Positions 22,370 through 35,399 of a DNA stretch of 64,000 nt are shown piece after piece. Both the position numbers and the translations under genes were made by a program. The notes under the pieces were generated by a model, which was not told the DNA's origin, did not search any database, and saw nothing but the letters and a program-made list of their open reading frames with translations. The stretch's first letter is position 1, and every line of letters starts with the position of its first letter. This DNA is from Cristatella mucedo (lineage: Eukaryota > Bryozoa > Phylactolaemata > Cristatellidae), in the NCBI GenBank assembly GCA_009760855.2, contig WPIO01000015.1, positions 3,187,501-3,251,500 on the forward strand, read 5' to 3'.

Positions 22370-24200
22370 TTTACCTGATTCCGACCTGCCTCGACCCACG
22401 GCCTTCAACTCTCGCTGACCATCTTCGCTCACCGGTTTCGTTGCGTGACGCAGGGAAGTTAGGTGTTGCCGTTTGTTTTCAATGCTGCTGCTTATGGAAA
22501 CGTTCGAAAGTCCAACGAAATTAAGACAGCACCCTACGTTCGTAGCGTGCTGGACTGCTTCCGTATTGGTCGCGCAACGAGACAGTAACGTCTGGACTTG
22601 CTGCGCCGCGGCTCAAGCAAGACCGTCGTCCGACGGTCTGAATGGTGAAGTTGGCATGTAGGATTGGCAACGGGCAAATCGGTGTGGAGGAGGATGCCCG
22701 ACGGACGGACGGACATGGCCTTCACCTTCAGCCGATCGTTAGTCCTCGGGCAAAGCACCGAAGATCGATGACGTGGCAATGCGAGACCTTTGCAATCGCG
22801 ATCGAGCGGTGCTCGGCGGTGCGGTGAAGGCGAAGGCCTTGCGGGGGTAAGCTTGTGGCCGCTCTGCCTTGTTGGTTCGAGAGCGTCCGATGCAATGCAC
22901 CACGGAGCAATGCCCGCCCGCCCGCCGAATGCCCCTCCCCGCCCGATCGGCATCTTCAAGCAGCCGCAGCGCTGGGCTGGCTTCGGAGGCTGCGGCTGCC
23001 GAGCCGTTTCGGGAGTGGCGCAACCGATCAAAGCCTCTCAGTAAACAGTAAGTAATAGCCTCTGTTGTTACTTTGGTGACAGACCCTCTGTCTCCAGTGT
23101 TTGACCTTGCAGATAGCTGTATTTGCAGTTCATTCCGTGAGCCTCGTCGCTGTCAGAAGTCTGGAAACGAGAATTGCGCTGGAACTAAGAGAATAGATCG
23201 GTCGGTGATCGCTTGCCGGGCGCGGCAAGATAAATTATTCCGTTCACGCCCGACGCACGCGGTCGTGCACGCATGGCTGCCGCTGTGATCGAGTCAGTAT
23301 AGTCGCAGCGAGCCGTCTGGCTGGTCAGTCGAAGGAGTCCAAGGAGAACTAAAGTTCCACGATAGGAGATGCATTCGTTCAAACGCCGCGAGCTCGATGA
23401 GCGTCCAGCCGGCGTAGCTCCGTCGCCCCGCATCTTAGCCGCCGCCCTAGTTGATTTTTATCGTGAATATGGCGTGGTTGAAAGCCATGAGCCGCTGCAA
23501 TGGTCACAGTCAGAGCGTGAGTACGAGAGCAAATCGACGAAGGCCAGTAGACCGGCTGTAGGCCGGCGGCATTCAGCAAACTCTGGACCGGGGTGGACTG
23601 GTGCTCAGGGCATGCACTCTGGGCAGGCACGACTCGTCCAGGCGAGAAGGCGCGAGATGTCACGAGAGCCGAGCGCCAAAGAACGAACGGCGAGTTGTAG
23701 AGCGGTAACAGGCGAGCGCCGCCGAGGCATCGAGGTCTTGCAGCCACTTCGCGGTGCTCAGATCGCTGGGCGCTCCATGCAGGTGTGCAGAGAGCGTTTT
23801 CGCCGTGCGACGACCAGCAAACGCTCAAAATCGAGACAGTGGAAAGGCCGATGGCCGTTGTAATGGCCAAAAATGAATGGAAAGGCAAACCAGGAAAGGT
23901 CTGTCCGCTCGCAGTCAGTCAAAAGTTAATGAATGAGTTATATTCCAAGCTGATGACCTCTGCTGCTGCTGCTCGCTTTGTTTTCATGCCGTATTTAGAC
24001 TGCACTTTTCTCTGTCCCTCTCCGAGCCACTAACGACGGACAAGATCGACGAGATGCTGGCAAATGAAAGCGGCAACCGCCAGCCTCGAAGCGGCAAGGG
24101 GACGCGTGTACACACGCGTGCACACGGGGTACAGGCGTGGCCTACGCGCGATTCGAATTCCAAGTTTGGACTAGCCTTGTGTGGGCCGGGGCAGAGGGGC
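22370..24200. other. No supported gene
   Basis: Mixed-composition DNA. Frames near 22534-23055 and 23369-23888 are open on both strands but carry no domain and look like GC-driven chance ORFs. Confidence 0.35.
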
Positions 24201-24211
24201 CGACGCGACGT

Positions 24212-24252
24212 CACCCACGCTGGGCGCACTCGGTGCGCGCCCAGCGTGGGTG
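24212..24252. other. Perfect 16-bp inverted repeat with 9-base loop
   Basis: CACCCACGCTGGGCGC (24212-24227) and GCGCCCAGCGTGGGTG (24237-24252) are exact complements. A stem this long and GC-rich would be very stable as RNA or as a cruciform. It is not part of any repeat family seen elsewhere in the window. Confidence 0.75.
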
Positions 24253-24794
24253 TCAGGTGCGTCCAGCCGCCCGATTCGCCAGCCGCCCATTCCCAGCCCG
24301 CGAGCGGCTGCTGCCTGTGGCCGCGTAAATGTCTGGCTTCTCCTGGACTCGATCTCGGCTCAATTATTGAGCTTGTACAGCTTAGCAGAAAGGGAACAGA
24401 CGGATGGCAGGAGCCGCCGAGCCGCTCGAGGTCGCGGGAGACTGTCCAAAATCGCCGCTGGGCGATCGACGCGCCCCGCGCGAGCTAATCGCCGCTGCGA
24501 GATCTGCGCGCTTCAACGACCCGAGATTGCAGTCTTCAACGTGTCGGTGGTCGTTGCATTGGCTCTGGCTCTTTTTTGCGAAATAATAACGTTAGCAATA
24601 GGTTGCCGAGCCGAATCGAAGCTGAAGGTACAATTCAGATATTTATGCTGATGAAAGTAGAAAGCGATGACAAGGCTGTACTCAACCTAACCTGTACTCA
24701 GGAGAGCGCTTAAAACTCGGCAGCAGCCATCTTGCAGCCAATATCATGGCAAAGTCACTGATGAATGGCTAAATTCAAAATCTTCACCGTAACA

Positions 24795-24900
24795 AGAATA
24801 ATAATGACACATTCATATAGCGCCGTCAGAGAACTGAATATCTTCCTTGGCACTTTACAGATGCTGTGCAGAAAGCATTACCAAATGATTGGTGGGTAGA
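24795..24900 (-). mobile_element. LINE family A tail, diverged
   Basis: AATAATAATG at the left, then CGCCGTCAGAGAACTGAAT and GGCACTTTACAGATGCTG, the reverse complement of the family A end with several changes. Confidence 0.65.
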
Positions 24901-25799
24901 GGCAGACGAGCGCCTTCTCAATCTCTCAATTCTCTGCTGACCAGACCGTACATGCGCACACTTGCACACGGCAGACATACGCCCGCACAGACTGACTCGC
25001 ACAGACACAGACAGACACAGATTCGCAGACGCACAAACGCAACGATGCACGGACGAGCAGACACGCAGATGCTCAGACGAACAAAGGCACGGAAATGCAC
25101 GCAGGCACGCACGAGACAGACCGTTCGGCGTGCTAATGCTAGCCGTCAGCACCGGCGAAGCGCCGGCGGCGCAGACAAATGGCGTGCCTTCGCGCCGCTC
25201 GCTCTGCGGGTCTACTCGATGCCTGCTCGCTCTGCAGCTGCCCGCTGCATTGCCATTAAGGAAAGCCGAATCGGAATTGCGATCGGCTTCGATTCAGTGG
25301 CCGCGCCCAGACGAGCGCGAGCGAGCAGGCGGTCCGGGAATTTCTTTTCATGCCGCCCTCAAATTCTCGCTGCCGTACATCATTGTGAGCGAGCACGCGC
25401 GCACGCTGCCTTGCCCAGACGAGCCCCCCGGCTCGTGCGCCGCTGCGTGGGCCTCTGCAGCTCTGCCGCCATGAGGCGGCTGCGGAAGTGGCGGCAGCAG
25501 CAGCGGCAGCAGCAGCAGCAGCAGCAGCAGCTGTCGCTGCTCTTTCTCGCACCGACTGAGCGACTTTCTCGAGCCGAGCGTGGGACCTCTGCTCTCCTAA
25601 TGGCGATGCACGATCGCCAACGGCTGTCCTCGCCGACACAGCCGATCTATTTGGCCGAAGATGGTCTCCAGTCGTGAGCCATGTTGCGAGTCTTCGCGCG
25701 TGCTCTCGAACGAACGGCTCTCAAGACTGAGCTGCTAAAAAGGGGGGCAAAACTGAGAACAAAGAGTGATACGTCGGAAAGTGACCGACCAGCTTTCGA

Positions 25800-25882
<83 letters not shown>

Positions 25883-26320
25883 ATCGACCAGAAATCGCCG
25901 CTGCCGCCGCGAGGCGGCGCCTTCGGCTGTACGAGGCTTTTGAAGGCCGAGCCTCACCTGGCAGGATGCCTTCGCAGAAGCGCTCGGCCTGCGCATAGAC
26001 GTTCTTAGCGTAAGGTTTTTGGCCGTACGCCGTCAACGACCTCAACAGAACGGCCGAGGATCTCTCTAACCTGCTCGTAACCAACAAAATCGTTGGGACC
26101 TCAAGCATCCATTTCGAAAAACTTTAGGCAACAGTTCAAAGAAAAAAGGGAAACCATTTCGACCACGCGATAGCAGCTCGTCCGGCCGCTACTGCTGCAC
26201 ATCGAGCCGCTTTGTCAATAGACATTGTGACCGGTGACATTGACTTGGTGGCAAGAGGTGGCTCGTCTGCGACGAGTGGCGTTTGAAAAGCCTGTGTTGG
26301 CCTTCAGCTACCATCATCGG
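24900..26320. other. GC-rich region without a supported gene
   Basis: 24950-25110 has CACAGAC-like repeats. 25495-25530 is a CAG run. A frame on - (26108 to 25647) and one on + (24889-25677) are open but low-complexity with no domain. Possible CpG-rich regulatory DNA; nothing more can be said. Confidence 0.35.
25801..25882. repeat. (GGC)n trinucleotide repeat, about 27 units
   Basis: Uninterrupted GGC/GCG units, second to the one at 2657. It reads as poly-Ala on both strands in one frame. No flanking domain indicates translation. Confidence 0.9.
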
Positions 26321-27850
26321 TAAATAGTGCCATCGCTCGGCTCAACGAGCTGGTCAATCCTTTTGCGAGGATCTAGGAGGAATGGCGATCGAGAAGATTC
26401 GGAGCTTCTCAAAGTCGCGCACGGAGTGAAGGCCGGCATGTCTTTTCCTTTCACAGCGAGCGGTGCTGCAGAGGCAATGGCGGCCCTCTACTGTTTTCGC
26501 ACACTCTTGAACTGCATTTCGCAAAAAGAGGAAGTATCCGACGTAACTGAGCAGACTGCTATGCAGCAGACCTCTGAGCAGGCGAGCGATGCGTCGACGT
26601 TTCAGTCGGTCAGGGCGGAAGAGGCAATTATAGACGAACGTTCGACTGCCGGAGAGCTACGCTACGCAGCCACTGACCAACGCTATCGTGCAGCGAGTCT
26701 GGGTGAGAAGGCTGATGCCGCTCGGCAATGATGCAACTCGATTTCGTGTCACCAGTTCAGCATCGGCAAGTGAAGCTGACTTTTCTGGAACGCTCAGTGC
26801 TTATTATTACTAACTAATTGCTTTACAAAAAGGCAAACATGTTATACGTGCAAAACACAATTCTGGCTCGTGAAGCTTAATCGGGCTGGCTTAAAAGTGA
26901 GAGTCGTAAATGTCCGATCGCATCCGATCAGTAGTAGATCTGTACGCTCTAACTGCGCTAGCGACGCAGCGCCTTGCAGGTCGACTTCGAGAATTTTTAC
27001 AGGAGTACTCGCTTAGCTAGCTGTGAGCTGTGCACGAACTTTGGATGGATTCAAGTAGCGTCCCGTGACCCCGGCAGGCAGTACTTGGTAATGCGACCTT
27101 GTCCACGGGCAAGGAGTGGGCTCTGCTTTCGAGTTCGTACTACGACAAGTCTCGCGAGTTAGACTCTCCGCGTCTGCCCCCCCCCCGGGGTGTATTCCGT
27201 GCTAACAATCCATCTCAGCGGTGTGGGCTCAGGGCAAGTATCTCCAGGCGATCTAAATTAGCCCGCTGCTCATAGCTCGGGTCACTCTGGTCGCTCGAGT
27301 TGCTACCTCGCGATCGTATCCCATCCTCTTCCCAGTAGCAGCCTGAAGGCTTTAAGCTGCAAGGAGGGCGAAATGGTGGCCAAAGCGCTTCAGCAGCCCC
27401 TCAGCCTCCGCGGGTGTGACTGACATGTGGAGGACAGCCAGGTCTCGTTGCGTTATCGATGATAGTGGTCGTAGCTATATTCTTCACGATGTACCTCACG
27501 GAAGTTTCAAAAGATCGAAGATTTATAGCAATGACCGGAGTAAGGCTACAATCATTCTTGTCAGAAGGGGCACAGGTCAACGCCTAAGCAAGCCACATCA
27601 GCCCAATGTGAATGTCGTACAGATTATTTAGGCAAGCTACATCGGCCCGATTGTGACAGTCGTAGAGATTTTCAGTGGTTCCTGTATGAATTATAGCCTA
27701 TAGGAACAGATTATCTCATTATCTAAACTTTAAAGCATAACCGGACAACTGAAATTATAGTTAGTCAGTTGTACTGGGCTTCAAACTGACTTGTACGTGA
27801 CGACTGGTGCTATACAAGCACTGCCACCCGGGGCGGTCAAATAGACTGCG
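26320..27850. other. No supported gene
   Basis: A 134-codon frame at 26327-26731 is not low-complexity but matches nothing I recognise and has no visible splice or promoter context. The rest shows nothing. Confidence 0.35.
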
Positions 27851-27851
27851 T

Positions 27852-28031
27852 TAATAAAATAAATCCTAGCTGATTAAACAGCCTGTTTTTGTAGAGCGAC
27901 ATAAGAGCCTTTAAGGCTATCACCACCGCTTGCAGAGGTGATAAAGGATCGCCCACCGCAGGAATCGAACTCACGACCTCGGGACTGAGGTCGTGAAAGC
28001 AACCGCCTTACCTAGTGTGTCATCACGGCTC
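27852..28031 (-). mobile_element. tRNA-derived SINE (type 1)
   Basis: Same structure as 22176-22367: box-like words, the CACGACCTCGG hairpin (one arm changed), the GGATCGCCCAC body and an AATAAAATAAAT tail at the left end. Confidence 0.8.
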
Positions 28032-28034
28032 TCC

Positions 28035-28755
28035 AACGTTAAAACATGTATTTGTTATACTAACGTGTAGGTAGTCTTGATTGCTGCCATCATCGGCACA
28101 CCTGCACGTACAGGTGCACCAACTAGTAGTCATTGGCCATGCTTCGAGGTGCCTGCCAGTACCAGTATTTGTCTCTCGACGGCGAGGACTAGTATCGTTA
28201 TGCGGTGGGTTTAGGGTCAAGGACCTAAGTGCACGAGCCGCGACAGCGCGTTAGTCGCAAAACGGCGGCCAGATTGACTGACTCTTCGGCCATTTTACGT
28301 TTTTTTTAAACTCTTACTTAGTACAGGAAGTCGTTTTTGTTGACTGGAAGTTCAGTGGCGACAACAGATTTCTCGCAGAGCTGATAGTGCTCAGACAAGT
28401 GCATTCATACACAGTCCTGGAATCTACAGATCGGCCGACTAAGCTCAGACAAAGTCTAGAGTCTGAGCTCAAGACAACAGTGCTTGGTCACGTTACCATA
28501 TGTTGATGTAGAAAGGTCAGACTTATAGGTATTTAGAAAATTAATGCAACATTTAAATTCCGGACGGCTAGCTACAGCTGAAAGATTCTGGTACTGCTGG
28601 GAAGGGAGGCATTGGTGGTACGGCAATATCAGTGGGTCTGCCGACACCAATGACTCAGACTGAGAAATGCTTCAGTCAGAGGTTAAAGAAAAGAAGAACG
28701 ATAACTCAACTCATTCTTGCAAACTGGACCCCGATGCAGCTCTTAATGCAGCTCT
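28035..28755. other. No supported gene
   Basis: Only short ORFs, none with a domain. Confidence 0.4.
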
Positions 28756-29573
28756 TATTGCAGATCTTAATTGATCACATCAGCTCCACAGTCAAATCTG
28801 CCTACTTTCAGCTACACAAAAAAGCTAAAATTCGGGCTTGTTTAGAAAAGGATACCACGTCTAAGTTAGTCCATGCATTCGTGACATCCCGTCTTGACTT
28901 CTGTAACTCACTGCTTGCAGGCCTACCAGCATGTGCAATCAGGCGATTACGGCTGCTGCAAAACTCAGCAGCCAGGCTTATATGTCGTGAGCGTTGCAGT
29001 TGCCACATCACACCACTTCTCACCGACCTGCACTGGCTACCAGTCAAGTAACGGATCGACTTCAAGGTTTTGTCACTCAATTTTAGTTCACTTCATTCTA
29101 TGGCTCAAGCCTATCTCTCAGATCTACTCCCCCATCAGGCCAAGCGTACCACCCGCTTTTCGGAATCCAACAGCTTACCAATACCTCGTACAAACCTCAA
29201 ATCCTTTGGAGACCGTGCATTTTGCTCGTATGCTCCCAAAGCCCGGAACTCACTCCCGACTTGCGTCAGAACGTCCACTGACTTGACCAGATTTAAAAAG
29301 AACTTAAAAACACACCTATTTAGGGCAGCATTTATTGGTCCCTGTGATTCATCCTTCATGTGCTTATGCGTGCTGATACTGTGCATGTTGTCACTAACCA
29401 CATTTGCATGCTGACCCTGTGCATCTCAACCCAAACAATGCTATTCATGTTGTTTATCAAGCATCATATTACTCACCATTCAATTTCGTTTCCCTTTGCA
29501 GCAAATGTAAAGCGCCTAGAAAGAGATTGAGTTCTCTGAAGGCGCTTTATCAAGTGCATTATTATTATTATTA
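28755..29573 (+). mobile_element. LINE family A, 3' half with intact tail
   Basis: Pieces DHISSTVKSAYFQLHKKAKI, FVTSRLDFCNSLLAGLPA and LKSFGDRAFCSYAPKARNSL are followed by the family A end and ATT repeats. One in-frame stop lies at the TDLHWLPVK step, so the copy is dead. Confidence 0.8.
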
Positions 29574-29579
29574 ATGCCG

Positions 29580-31120
29580 GAAGGAGGGTAGCCGGATTGA
29601 TTGCTCTGCGATCAGCGTTTTCGAAGCTGCGAAATCCTTTTTAATTAGCGTTAAAATTGGCTCAACAAATTCATTCGATCGAACACAAACTTATACTGCA
29701 TATTTGTCTGGACTGTAATACGAACCGATAACCAGAACTTAACTACATTGGGAGTATTTCTGATTTTAGTGGCTGATTTTCAGCATCGATGACTAGCCAA
29801 CCCATCGCAAACCACTCCAGAACACACATTTTAGTGTTCCAAATTTTTTTCTCATTTTTTTAGAGGTCTACATTGTTTTAAAGACCTGGTTTGTCTTTTA
29901 GGGGACTCTAGTGATTGTCGATCCTGGGGCTGCTGATTCGTAAGCTTAGAAACAAGACACATTTTTAGCGGCATGGTCTTGAGCGTGTCATTCCAGATAA
30001 ATGCTCAATGCGTCATCAGCTTCAAAAGCAGCAACGCAGCGCCCTTGCTGCCTTTGTAGCGCGCATTAAATACTATTTTCACGTATCGATGTGCTTTTAT
30101 TGTGCGTACGTCCTAAGACATTGTAGTTTCGGAGAAGTGGCGTGTGTCTCGCTTTAAATCTGCAGCAGTCATTGCTAATTTTTCCTATTTTTTACACTAA
30201 TAAGCAAGTTCCATCACCATCTCACCATTCCCTTACTCTTTCTACATAGTCTTCATAGTCTTCTTCTTCTTACATAGTTTTCAAGCTTTTCCAACAAGCA
30301 ACTCCACGAGGCGAGGCTTGTCTTTTCTACACTGACCAACTTGACACTGCCGGCATGCTGTAACCAGGAGTTTTTTCTCAGGAGGCTAAGCCTTGAACTA
30401 ACTCGCGAGTAATTGGAAGTCATCGAATGTATGACGTGTCTCTCGACCAGATTCCCCCTTGCAGCTTAACCAGCAGATGAGAACAGACGCCACGAGCCTT
30501 TACCAACGACGCTCGATTTGCGTGAAATGATTGAACTCCTTGATGCCGGAAGTCGTAGGAACTCGAATGAAGTTGATTAGTATCAATCCCGACTGTTAGT
30601 AGTTCCTGTGTATTGCCAATAAATAACACGCACGAACGCAATTAGGAATCGAAAATAAATTTTGAGTTCCGACTAGCAAGAGATTTTTGCAACTTGGTGA
30701 AAATGTATTGCTCATCTGGTCGTACTATGGGGGCCAGGCTCGACCAAACGGAAGCGACGACACTGAATCTGTGAGTTGATCTGCTGTGTATAGCGTAAGC
30801 TGAGCCACCCCAGTTTAAAAGGTTACAACAAAGAGCTGGCTCTAATAGGTAAATATCCTTGCACTGCCTTGTCTGGAGTTCCTCTGGAAATGCTTTGGCA
30901 CTCGCTCAAGATGCTGTTTCTGAAATTCAGCGTCGAGGTTCGCGTCCCAGAATGCATCTTCAGCTCTTTTATAAGCCAGCTGTGATAGTCGTTCTGACCT
31001 TGTACCAACAGCTCGCCGTATGAGGTATATAGACCTGTTTTTACCCATACGCATATTATAAACCTTCCTCTGGTTGCCAATGAATGTCTGTATACAATGG
31101 TTTAGATTACAACTTAGGGA
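29580..31120. other. No supported gene
   Basis: AT-rich; short ORFs only. A 70-85 codon frame pair at 30823-31080 on - shows no domain. Confidence 0.4.
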
Positions 31121-32060
31121 GAGATGTCAAAGTGTAGATGCTTGCATTGCTGCTGTTTTTCTTGGAGCTCTCTTATACTATGGAAAAGATTGGTCTTGAA
31201 CCCCCTTCTTTTTACCATCTTTAATCTCCACGTGGTAAATTTTGTTGCCAAGCTCAGAATTGGAGTTTATTTCTGTGCTGATGACACTCAGCTCTATTCA
31301 TCCATAGACTCTTCGAAGCGTAAAGACAATAAGAGCGACCTAATGGCTAGTGACTAGCCTCGCGACCCTATAGTTAGCCGACAATGTAGCGTCACTTTAA
31401 TGACGTCCGCCTATCTAATCTAAGCGAACCGTTCCTGAACGACTCATTGGATGGATTGGCTTACTGCCTCGACCGTCAATGCGGCCTACTTTGATCTATC
31501 GAATGTTGTCAAAATTAGCGTCTTCTTAGACAAGAAGACGACGACCGTAATAATTTAAGCGCGTGTGACATTTCATCAAGATTACTACAATCTATTTTGT
31601 TCATAACTCCTCGCCTGTGTTCCTAATGGTCTGGAGCAGGTGCAAAACTCCGCAGCTTGAAAAAAATATTTAGTCAACTGCATAGTTGCTATATCACACT
31701 ACTTCTGCCTGAGCTTCACTGGCTCCTTATCAAGCATCGAATCGATTTCAAGAGTCTTTCTTTGGCTTGAAGGTCACTTCACTCACTAACACCAACCTAT
31801 TTATCTAACCACATTGCTTCTCCAGTCACGTGCTCTCGTAGCATCCACTCCTCTACCTCCTACTACTTCCTTCCTCTACTTAGAAACTTATAAATTTATA
31901 TTATATCTACTTATATGTCTAGCCGTTTCCATCACTAAATTAAAACGTCTTAGTGACCGGGCCTTTGGTTCTTATGTACCGAAAGTCTGGGACTCGCTTC
32001 CGAATTGTATAACTCTCAGCTACAAGCGAATCTGCTCAACTGAGCTTTCTCCTGGGCCCC
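31120..32060 (+). mobile_element. LINE remnant with decayed reverse-transcriptase active site
   Basis: Near 31270 the + strand reads FCADDTQLYSS, a damaged form of the catalytic FYADDTQLY motif seen at 59840. Further right, LEQVQNSAA and IKHRIDFKSLS-like pieces match the C-terminal part. Stops and shifts are frequent. It is the only family-A-type copy here that reaches back into the catalytic region. Confidence 0.65.
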
Positions 32061-33460
32061 AGTCGACTGCTCTTTTTTGCCAGTGTGCTCGCTCTGCCAG
32101 CTTGCTCGTGTCCGATTCAGAGTATTTTACTGACCAGAGTTCTTATTCTTGTGACATCGCGATTCCCATTCCATATCAGCAGGTGGCTGCGATTCGTGAC
32201 TGTGTAAGCTCGAACGAAGCCCTTCATAAGTGTCGTTTTCGATTTTCCATTCGTCTGCGAAGGTGCCATCTCGCAGAGATTTCAAGATCGAGGTCTCTCA
32301 CACGAAGCTCACGCAAAGGATGAGGAAGAATGGAGCAACTCAAGTCCAGTGCGCTGAAAGCGCACGCGGCGACTCATCAGGCGCAGCAGCAGAAGCAGCA
32401 GCAGTGGCGACAACAGTGTCCTCGGCGGCGGCGGCGGCGGCACCTGTCACAGCAGCGGCGGCAAGGAAAAGATGATACACCGACCGCTGTTAACCACTGG
32501 CTCTCGTCCACTGGGGGGGGGGGGCGAGGCGCTTAACCTTCTTCTTCGCCTCTTCTATGCATCTTTTCTCGCACTCTCGATCTCTGCCCGATTTGGCAGT
32601 CTCCCACGCGGATTGCGTCACGTGTCCCGGACACGGACCGTAAGTAAGTGAGAGCGCTAATCCTAGCCCAGTGGGCACATGGGATAAGGCGGTAACTCGA
32701 AGGGTGCGAAGAAATGCGATCGAATCGACGGATCGCCCCAAAGCTCCTCGTCCATCCGTGGATCATCCGGGTCATCACGTATCGCGTCCCAGACTTCTCA
32801 GACTTCCGCCACTCTGCCATGCCCATCTTTGCCGCTTCCTCTTTCTATCTAAGCTGCGCTGACTTTCGCTCTCGTCGTTTTCGTTTTGTATCGCTACTGT
32901 TCTCCTGCAACTGTATCTTGCGTCGTCTCTCAATATTTGTCGACGAGCAATTTTCTGATGCTCGTTCTTTCTCTCGATTGAGCTTTATCTTTTTTCCGTT
33001 TCCGTTTCAACCTCTCTCTCCCTCCATCTCTCTCTGTCTCTGTCTCTCTCTCTCTCTCGCTGTCTCTCTCTTTCTGTCTTTCTATCTGTCTAAGTTTGCG
33101 TCTCTCATTAACTGCGCCTCTTCTCTCTGCTGTCAACCGCCTGCTCGCGCTTTCGAGTCCTTGACCTTTCCTCGACTGATCTCGTCCCTAGACTGCTCCA
33201 TTAAACGTAGCGAGTCTTCTCGGAGGCGATTCGAGCACGCAACGGGTGGGCAACGTCGCTGACCGCTTAACGGAATGAACAGTCGCAGCAGTGTCGCAGC
33301 ATGGTCGGCTCACGCTGGCCGCTCGGAAGCCTCGGTGGCCGTCTCCTGCCACTGCAGGCAGCGTGCCAAGCCTCCTTCAAAGCGAAAGTACAGACTGCAT
33401 CTGCTGCACTCGGGCAGCAGGCGAACGCTACGAAAGCTATTACGTATCAGCTATTACGAA
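32060..33460. other. No supported gene; short CAG and TC-rich patches
   Basis: 32378-32440 has CAG/GGC repeats, 32513-32524 a G run, and 33005-33095 a TCTC-rich stretch. No domain. Confidence 0.35.
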
Positions 33461-33471
33461 AGCTACGTATC

Positions 33472-33498
33472 ATATATATATATATATATATATATATA
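33472..33498. repeat. (TA)n microsatellite
   Basis: About 13 TA units, next to a small duplication of AGCTATTACG(T/A) at 33437-33465. Confidence 0.85.
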
Positions 33499-33849
33499 AG
33501 CTAGTATCAGCTCTTTCGATGCTGCCACTACTACGAACAGACTCATAGCAGACTCGATCGATGGGAAGCCAGCATACCGGAAGTCCACCTTCACAGTCGC
33601 CACCTCACTCATCGCTCAATGATTTCACCCACAAGCGAGCGAACGGCCGGGGACCGAGCTCATCTGCCGAGTCGTCGGCTGCCGCTTCCTCTTTCAGGCA
33701 GGACAGCGACCTCTTTCTTCCCTCTGGCTCGCGGTAGTCGCAGCGGTAGGCGCGGCGGCGCTTCGCGAATCCATCTCGAAATTCTCCTTCTACTTCCCAT
33801 GTGCAGGGCGCATATTTTGATCGCGGCATACGGTCCGGGCGCGGTCTGC

Positions 33850-35050
33850 TCTCGACATTTATGTACGCGTTGTTGACAATGGCGCGATTTTCGTCACCGC
33901 GACGGGCCGACTGGCCGATGTTGAGCGCGCGCGCGCAAGCACAATGCATCCATTCGAGATGCTTCCCAAGCGAAACGAAGCGGAGCGTTCAGCGCGGCGC
34001 GCGGAGCCGCGCGCGAGGGCCCTGGGTGCCGCTCAGCCGCAGGCGCACGCTTCTCGGCCGCGATTGCCGCGTGCCCAGCCATTCTCCGAAAGGAGGCGGC
34101 GGCGTCGGTGGCGGATCGCTGCGGCGGCGGCGGCGGCTTCGCGTCGATGCGGGAGACGCGAGCTCACTTCGCTCTCGCTCCAGGGCAGCACGGTCGCCGG
34201 GTGGCGCGGGCGGCGACCGTGCTCCCACGCCGCCGCCGCCAGCGCAGTAGGCCGCCGCGGCGCTAGCGGGTGGCCTGTTGACAGAAGTGTCAGCGGGGCC
34301 CCGAGGTGAGCAGGTGCGCCGGCCCGGCCCGGCGCACGAGTGCGCCGGCACGTCGCGGCCTGGGACCGCGCCGCGCCGAGCGACGAGCGAGTGCGGTGAC
34401 GTCGAGCTCTCTAGCGCCAGCGCCCCGAGGCGGTGACCTGCGGCCCAGCACCCGCCCGCTCTGGATCTCCGCACCGGAAGTGGCGCGCTGCTCTCCGACG
34501 AGCCGCCGCCGCCGCCAAATTCCACAGCACCTCAGCAACGGGCTTACGCCGACTTACCGCGGCGGCCGCCCGAGCCCCAGGAAGGCCTCTTTCACCGCGG
34601 GCGGGGCCGCAGCCGCCGCCGCCGCCGCCGCCGCCGCCGCGCACTCACAGCCTGCACCGCCGCCGCCGCCGCCGCCGAGCTAATAGGGATGTCATCCTCT
34701 CGGCGGAGCAGCACTCGATCGGCCGCTACAAGTGGCCGCTCTTCATTAGCCTCTCGGGCTCGCGCGGCGCGTAACGGCTTGGCAGGCCGGTGGCGATTGT
34801 TCCGAGCTGACGATCGGATTCTGCGCCTTTGTGCGCGCTGTCGACTGAAATGGCAGTCAAATGCATTAGACACCGCCGCGACAAAGGGAGCTCGCTAATA
34901 GGAATTATGAGCAAACAGCGCCGAACGCCCTAGGACTTCTGGTAGCGGAGGTAAGTGCGCCGTACCGAGCCAGCTCGCAGGCATCGCCCGCCGCCGCCGC
35001 CGCGCGAGACCGCTCGAGCCGCGGCCGCTCGGCTCTGCGCCCTCTGCTCG
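33850..35050. promoter_or_regulatory. Second CpG-rich island, possible promoter or 5' exon of an unseen gene
   Basis: GC- and CpG-rich stretch in otherwise average DNA, with an ETS-type ACCGGAAGTG at 34473-34482. Strong splice-donor matches occur on + (GGAG/GTAAGT, exon edge about 34950) and on - (CGCG/GTAAGT, about 34559). No open frame here shows a domain, so a coding exon cannot be claimed. A non-coding first exon of a gene with later exons elsewhere is one reading. Confidence 0.4.
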
Positions 35051-35309
35051 GTGCACTCCTCTCTCTGCGCTCTCCTCTCTCTCTCTCTGCGCTCTCCTTT
35101 CTCTCTCTCCCTCTGTCTCTCTCACTCTGTCTCTGTCTCTGTCTCTCTGTCTCTCTCTCTCTGCGCTCTCCTCTCTCTCTCTTTCTCTCTCTCTCTGTGC
35201 TCTCATCTCGCTCTGACCGCTTCCCGACTGACTTGCTTGCGGACCGCTTCCCGACTGGCTGACCGCTTCCCGAGGGGCTCTCCCGACGCTCACTGCTACA
35301 GCAGCGAGT

Positions 35310-35391
35310 TCCCTTTGCAGCAAATGCAAAGCACCTAGAGAGAGATTAAGTTCTCTGAGGGCGCTTTATCAAGTGCATTATTATTATTATT
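35310..35391 (+). mobile_element. LINE family A 3' end, tail only
   Basis: Near-consensus family A end (GCAAAGCACCTAGAGAGAGA, then GAGGGCGCTTTATCAAGTGC) with four ATT units. It is well preserved but extremely short, so likely a recent truncated insertion or a SINE sharing this end. Confidence 0.75.
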
Positions 35392-35399
35392 CTTACGCT

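Noticed and set aside
24889-25677. 262-codon + frame
   Set aside because: It begins in CACAGAC-like repeats and ends in a Gln run; no domain, and other frames are similarly open in this GC-rich region.
33989-34525. 178-codon - frame in the second CpG island
   Set aside because: Gly-, Pro-, Arg- and Ser-rich without a domain; several overlapping frames on both strands are equally open, so it cannot be supported as coding.
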